A DNA stretch of 64,000 nt from Flavobacterium lacustre (GTDB lineage: Bacteria > Bacteroidota > Bacteroidia > Flavobacteriales > Flavobacteriaceae): contig NZ_CP114882.2 in NCBI RefSeq assembly GCF_027474525.2, forward strand, positions 1,798,001 to 1,862,000. Direction: 5' to 3'. The translations under genes and the position numbers were made by a program. Shown one piece after another: positions 62,516-64,000 of this stretch (its first letter is position 1; each line of letters opens with the position of its first letter). Below the pieces are notes generated by a model that saw nothing but the letters and a program-made list of their open reading frames with translations, was not told where the DNA came from and did no database searches.

Positions 62516-63211
62516 TTAGAGTTGTTTTTTTAAATCTTCTTCACTAATGTATCCGGAATGTTGCCATTTTATTTCTTTGTTTTCATATAATAATAGCGTA
62601 GGAAGTTCACTGATTTTCATTTCAGCCATCAGGGTTTTATTTTTATCGGCGTCCAATCGGATGATTACCACTTTGTCGGCCAAATCTTTTTGCATTTTCA
62701 ATAGGTAAGGGGTCATTTTTTTGCAAGGGGCGCACCATTCTGCGTAAAAATCAATCAGCACTTTCTTGTCAGAATGTAGTAGTTTTTCATACTCCTGACT
62801 TGACATTCCAATGATTTTTTCACTGGGTTTAGACAATCCTGCGGCATCCCATTTTAGTATTCCGCCTTCTAATTCGTAGATGGTGGTGAATCCTAATTCG
62901 GCTAGTTTTGCTGATGCTTTTTGACTTCTTCCACCGCTTTTACAGTACACAAATACGGGTTTTGATTTGTCGAATTTTGCTGCTTTTATGGCAAAACTAT
63001 CGCTAAGCCAATTCACATTTTCGGCTTTATCAATATGTTCCGATGCAAATTCTTCGGGTGTACGAACATCTAGAATTTGTGGGTTTTCTGTTTCCTGTAT
63101 TTTTTTTGAAAACGATACAGCATCTGTTTTTTGAATGCTTTTTGGCGTCTGCCCGTTGCAGGATATCATCACAAACGATAGTATTGCGAAGTATATAGAA
63201 TATAGTTTCAT
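62516..63211 (-). CDS. Rhodanese-thioredoxin fusion lipoprotein
   Basis: A 231-aa lipoprotein (lipobox MISC). Residues about 30-120 form a rhodanese domain with the active-site loop CKSGGRS (Cys about 90). Residues about 130-231 form a thioredoxin domain with AEWCAPCKKM (CAPC). Both active sites are intact. The fusion places sulfurtransfer and thiol-redox functions together in the periplasm, perhaps to handle persulfides or reduce periplasmic disulfides. First gene of the operon running to asnB (10 bp to the next gene). Confidence 0.9.
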   Translation of the reverse strand: MKLYSIYFAILSFVMISCNGQTPKSIQKTDAVSFSKKIQETENPQILDVRTPEEFASEHIDKAENVNWLSDSFAIKAAKFDKSKPVFVYCKSGGRSQKASAKLAELGFTTIYELEGGILKWDAAGLSKPSEKIIGMSSQEYEKLLHSDKKVLIDFYAEWCAPCKKMTPYLLKMQKDLADKVVIIRLDADKNKTLMAEMKISELPTLLLYENKEIKWQHSGYISEEDLKKQL

Positions 63212-63291
63212 AGGTTTTATATTTAGAATTGTAATAGGCTAAAGTAACTCTTTTTTCAATTTTACTGCTTTTTTAAACTATTAAATAAAAG

Positions 63292-64000
63292 TTATAAATT
63301 AAAAATTCTATAACTCTGGTGTGTTGATTTCACAATAGTTTCGGTGCGTTCCGGATGTGTATCAGAAATAAAAAGCTGTCCAAAAGTGTCGCTATTGACC
63401 ATTTCGATGATTTTTGCCACCCGACTTTCGTCTAATTTATCAAAGATGTCATCAAAAAGCAAAATCGGTTTTACGCCGCTTTGCTTCTTTAAAAATTCAA
63501 ATTGGGCTAATTTTAAAGCAATCAAAAATGATTTTTGCTGGCCTTGTGAGCCAAATTTCTTTATTGGATAATGATCAATTTCAAACGACAAATCGTCTTT
63601 GTGAATTCCCATGCTGGTATAATGCAAAGCTCTGTCTTTATTGAGGCTTTCCTGTAAAAGTGTCACCAAATCGTTTTCGAATAAATGGCTTTCATATACC
63701 AATTGAACCGTTTCCTGTGATCCGGTAATGGCTTGGTGGTGCGCATTAAAAATAGGAATAAAGGCCTCGATAAAGGATTTTCTTTTTTCAAAAATATAAT
63801 GGGCAAATCCATGGAGTTGCTCATTATATATAGAGAGCGTATCATTGTCAAAAACATGGTTTAAGGCAAAGTATTTCAATAAAGCGTTGCGTTGGCTTAT
63901 TATTTTTTGGTATTGAATGAGTTGCTGCAAATAATGGGAATCCAATTGCGAAATCACGCTGTCCATAAATTTGCGTCTGGTTTCGCTGCCTTCTACAATC
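63292..64000 (-). CDS. recF: DNA replication and repair protein RecF (N-terminal part beyond window)
   Basis: The C-terminal 235 codons or so of RecF are present, and the reading frame stays open to the window edge. The visible part contains the family stretch [16 protein letters not shown] at the edge, then [17 protein letters not shown] (ABC-type signature), [16 protein letters not shown] (Walker B) and [13 protein letters not shown]. The internal Met at 63966 is therefore not the real start. RecF loads RecA at DNA gaps. The Walker A half is outside the window. Confidence 0.95.
   Translation of the reverse strand, partial: IVEGSETRRKFMDSVISQLDSHYLQQLIQYQKIISQRNALLKYFALNHVFDNDTLSIYNEQLHGFAHYIFEKRKSFIEAFIPIFNAHHQAITGSQETVQLVYESHLFENDLVTLLQESLNKDRALHYTSMGIHKDDLSFEIDHYPIKKFGSQGQQKSFLIALKLAQFEFLKKQSGVKPILLFDDIFDKLDESRVAKIIEMVNSDTFGQLFISDTHPERTETIVKSTHQSYRIFNL

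Noticed and set aside
63292..63966. A complete 224-aa protein starting at the Met at 63966
   Set aside because: The frame stays open to the window edge and the upstream residues continue the RecF family sequence, so it is a truncated recF.
1..64000. tRNA, rRNA, CRISPR arrays, insertion sequences or prophage
   Set aside because: Looked for terminal repeats, transposase or integrase motifs, regularly spaced repeats and T-loop-like sequences; none convincing was seen by eye.

Overview
The window is AT-rich Bacteroidetes chromosome, almost certainly Flavobacterium or a close relative. The signs are TAnnTTTG-type -7 promoter elements (best with TTG about 18-23 bp upstream), few Shine-Dalgarno sequences, SusC/SusD and FecI/FecR/TonB-receptor gene sets, a type IX secretion (T9SS) type B sorting domain, many SPII lipoproteins, and Bacteroidetes-only domain families (DUF2805, DUF5777, C-terminal DUF4974 of FecR). 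No tRNA, rRNA, insertion sequence, prophage or CRISPR array was seen. Genes are densely packed and separated by clear intrinsic terminators.

Layout. 1-5.7 kb: minus-strand genes for an M61-type peptidase (partial), hydrolase, DUF2805, sterol-desaturase-like enzyme, AlkB-like dioxygenase, DoxX-like and EamA membrane proteins, and DUF2721 behind a (TTTTGGG)n tract. 5.8-11.4 kb: a divergent LysR regulator and a tight six-gene operon ending in an SbtA-type sodium/bicarbonate transporter. It also encodes a threonylcarbamoyl-AMP synthase (which consumes bicarbonate) and an unusual dihydroorotase in which the usual carboxylated lysine is replaced by a TDDG motif. I read it as a candidate bicarbonate-limitation operon and the most interesting system here. 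11.5-24.4 kb: htpG, two envelope lipoproteins, a lone ABC ATPase, fabH-like, cutC, a 1427-aa T9SS surface protein and argS. 24.5-27.3 kb: an envelope redox-type operon (Rieske lipoprotein, OB-fold protein, DUF5777 barrel, haem-c lipoprotein with a (TG)21 linker, YceI).

27.4-33.6 kb: sigma/FecR/TonB-receptor signalling operon, facing a TSP3 calcium-repeat lipoprotein and an unknown lipoprotein. 33.8-37.3 kb: ffh, folD, corA. 37.4-39.8 kb: a membrane protein plus small winged-helix regulator and a second membrane protein, whose two promoters share a palindromic operator. 39.8-44.7 kb: rluF-like, hydrolase, a coiled-coil 'zinc ribbon' protein that has lost its cysteines, Nif3-like, lpxK. 45-49.5 kb: a SusC/SusD pair without enzymes. 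49.8-64 kb: purine nucleoside phosphorylase, hybrid histidine kinase, gap, lipA, tonB, an ECF sigma factor overlapping a glycosyltransferase, murB, asnB, a second glycosyltransferase, DUF2461, a rhodanese-thioredoxin lipoprotein, and recF (partial).

All functional assignments rest on reading motifs and remembered family signatures; no database search was run.
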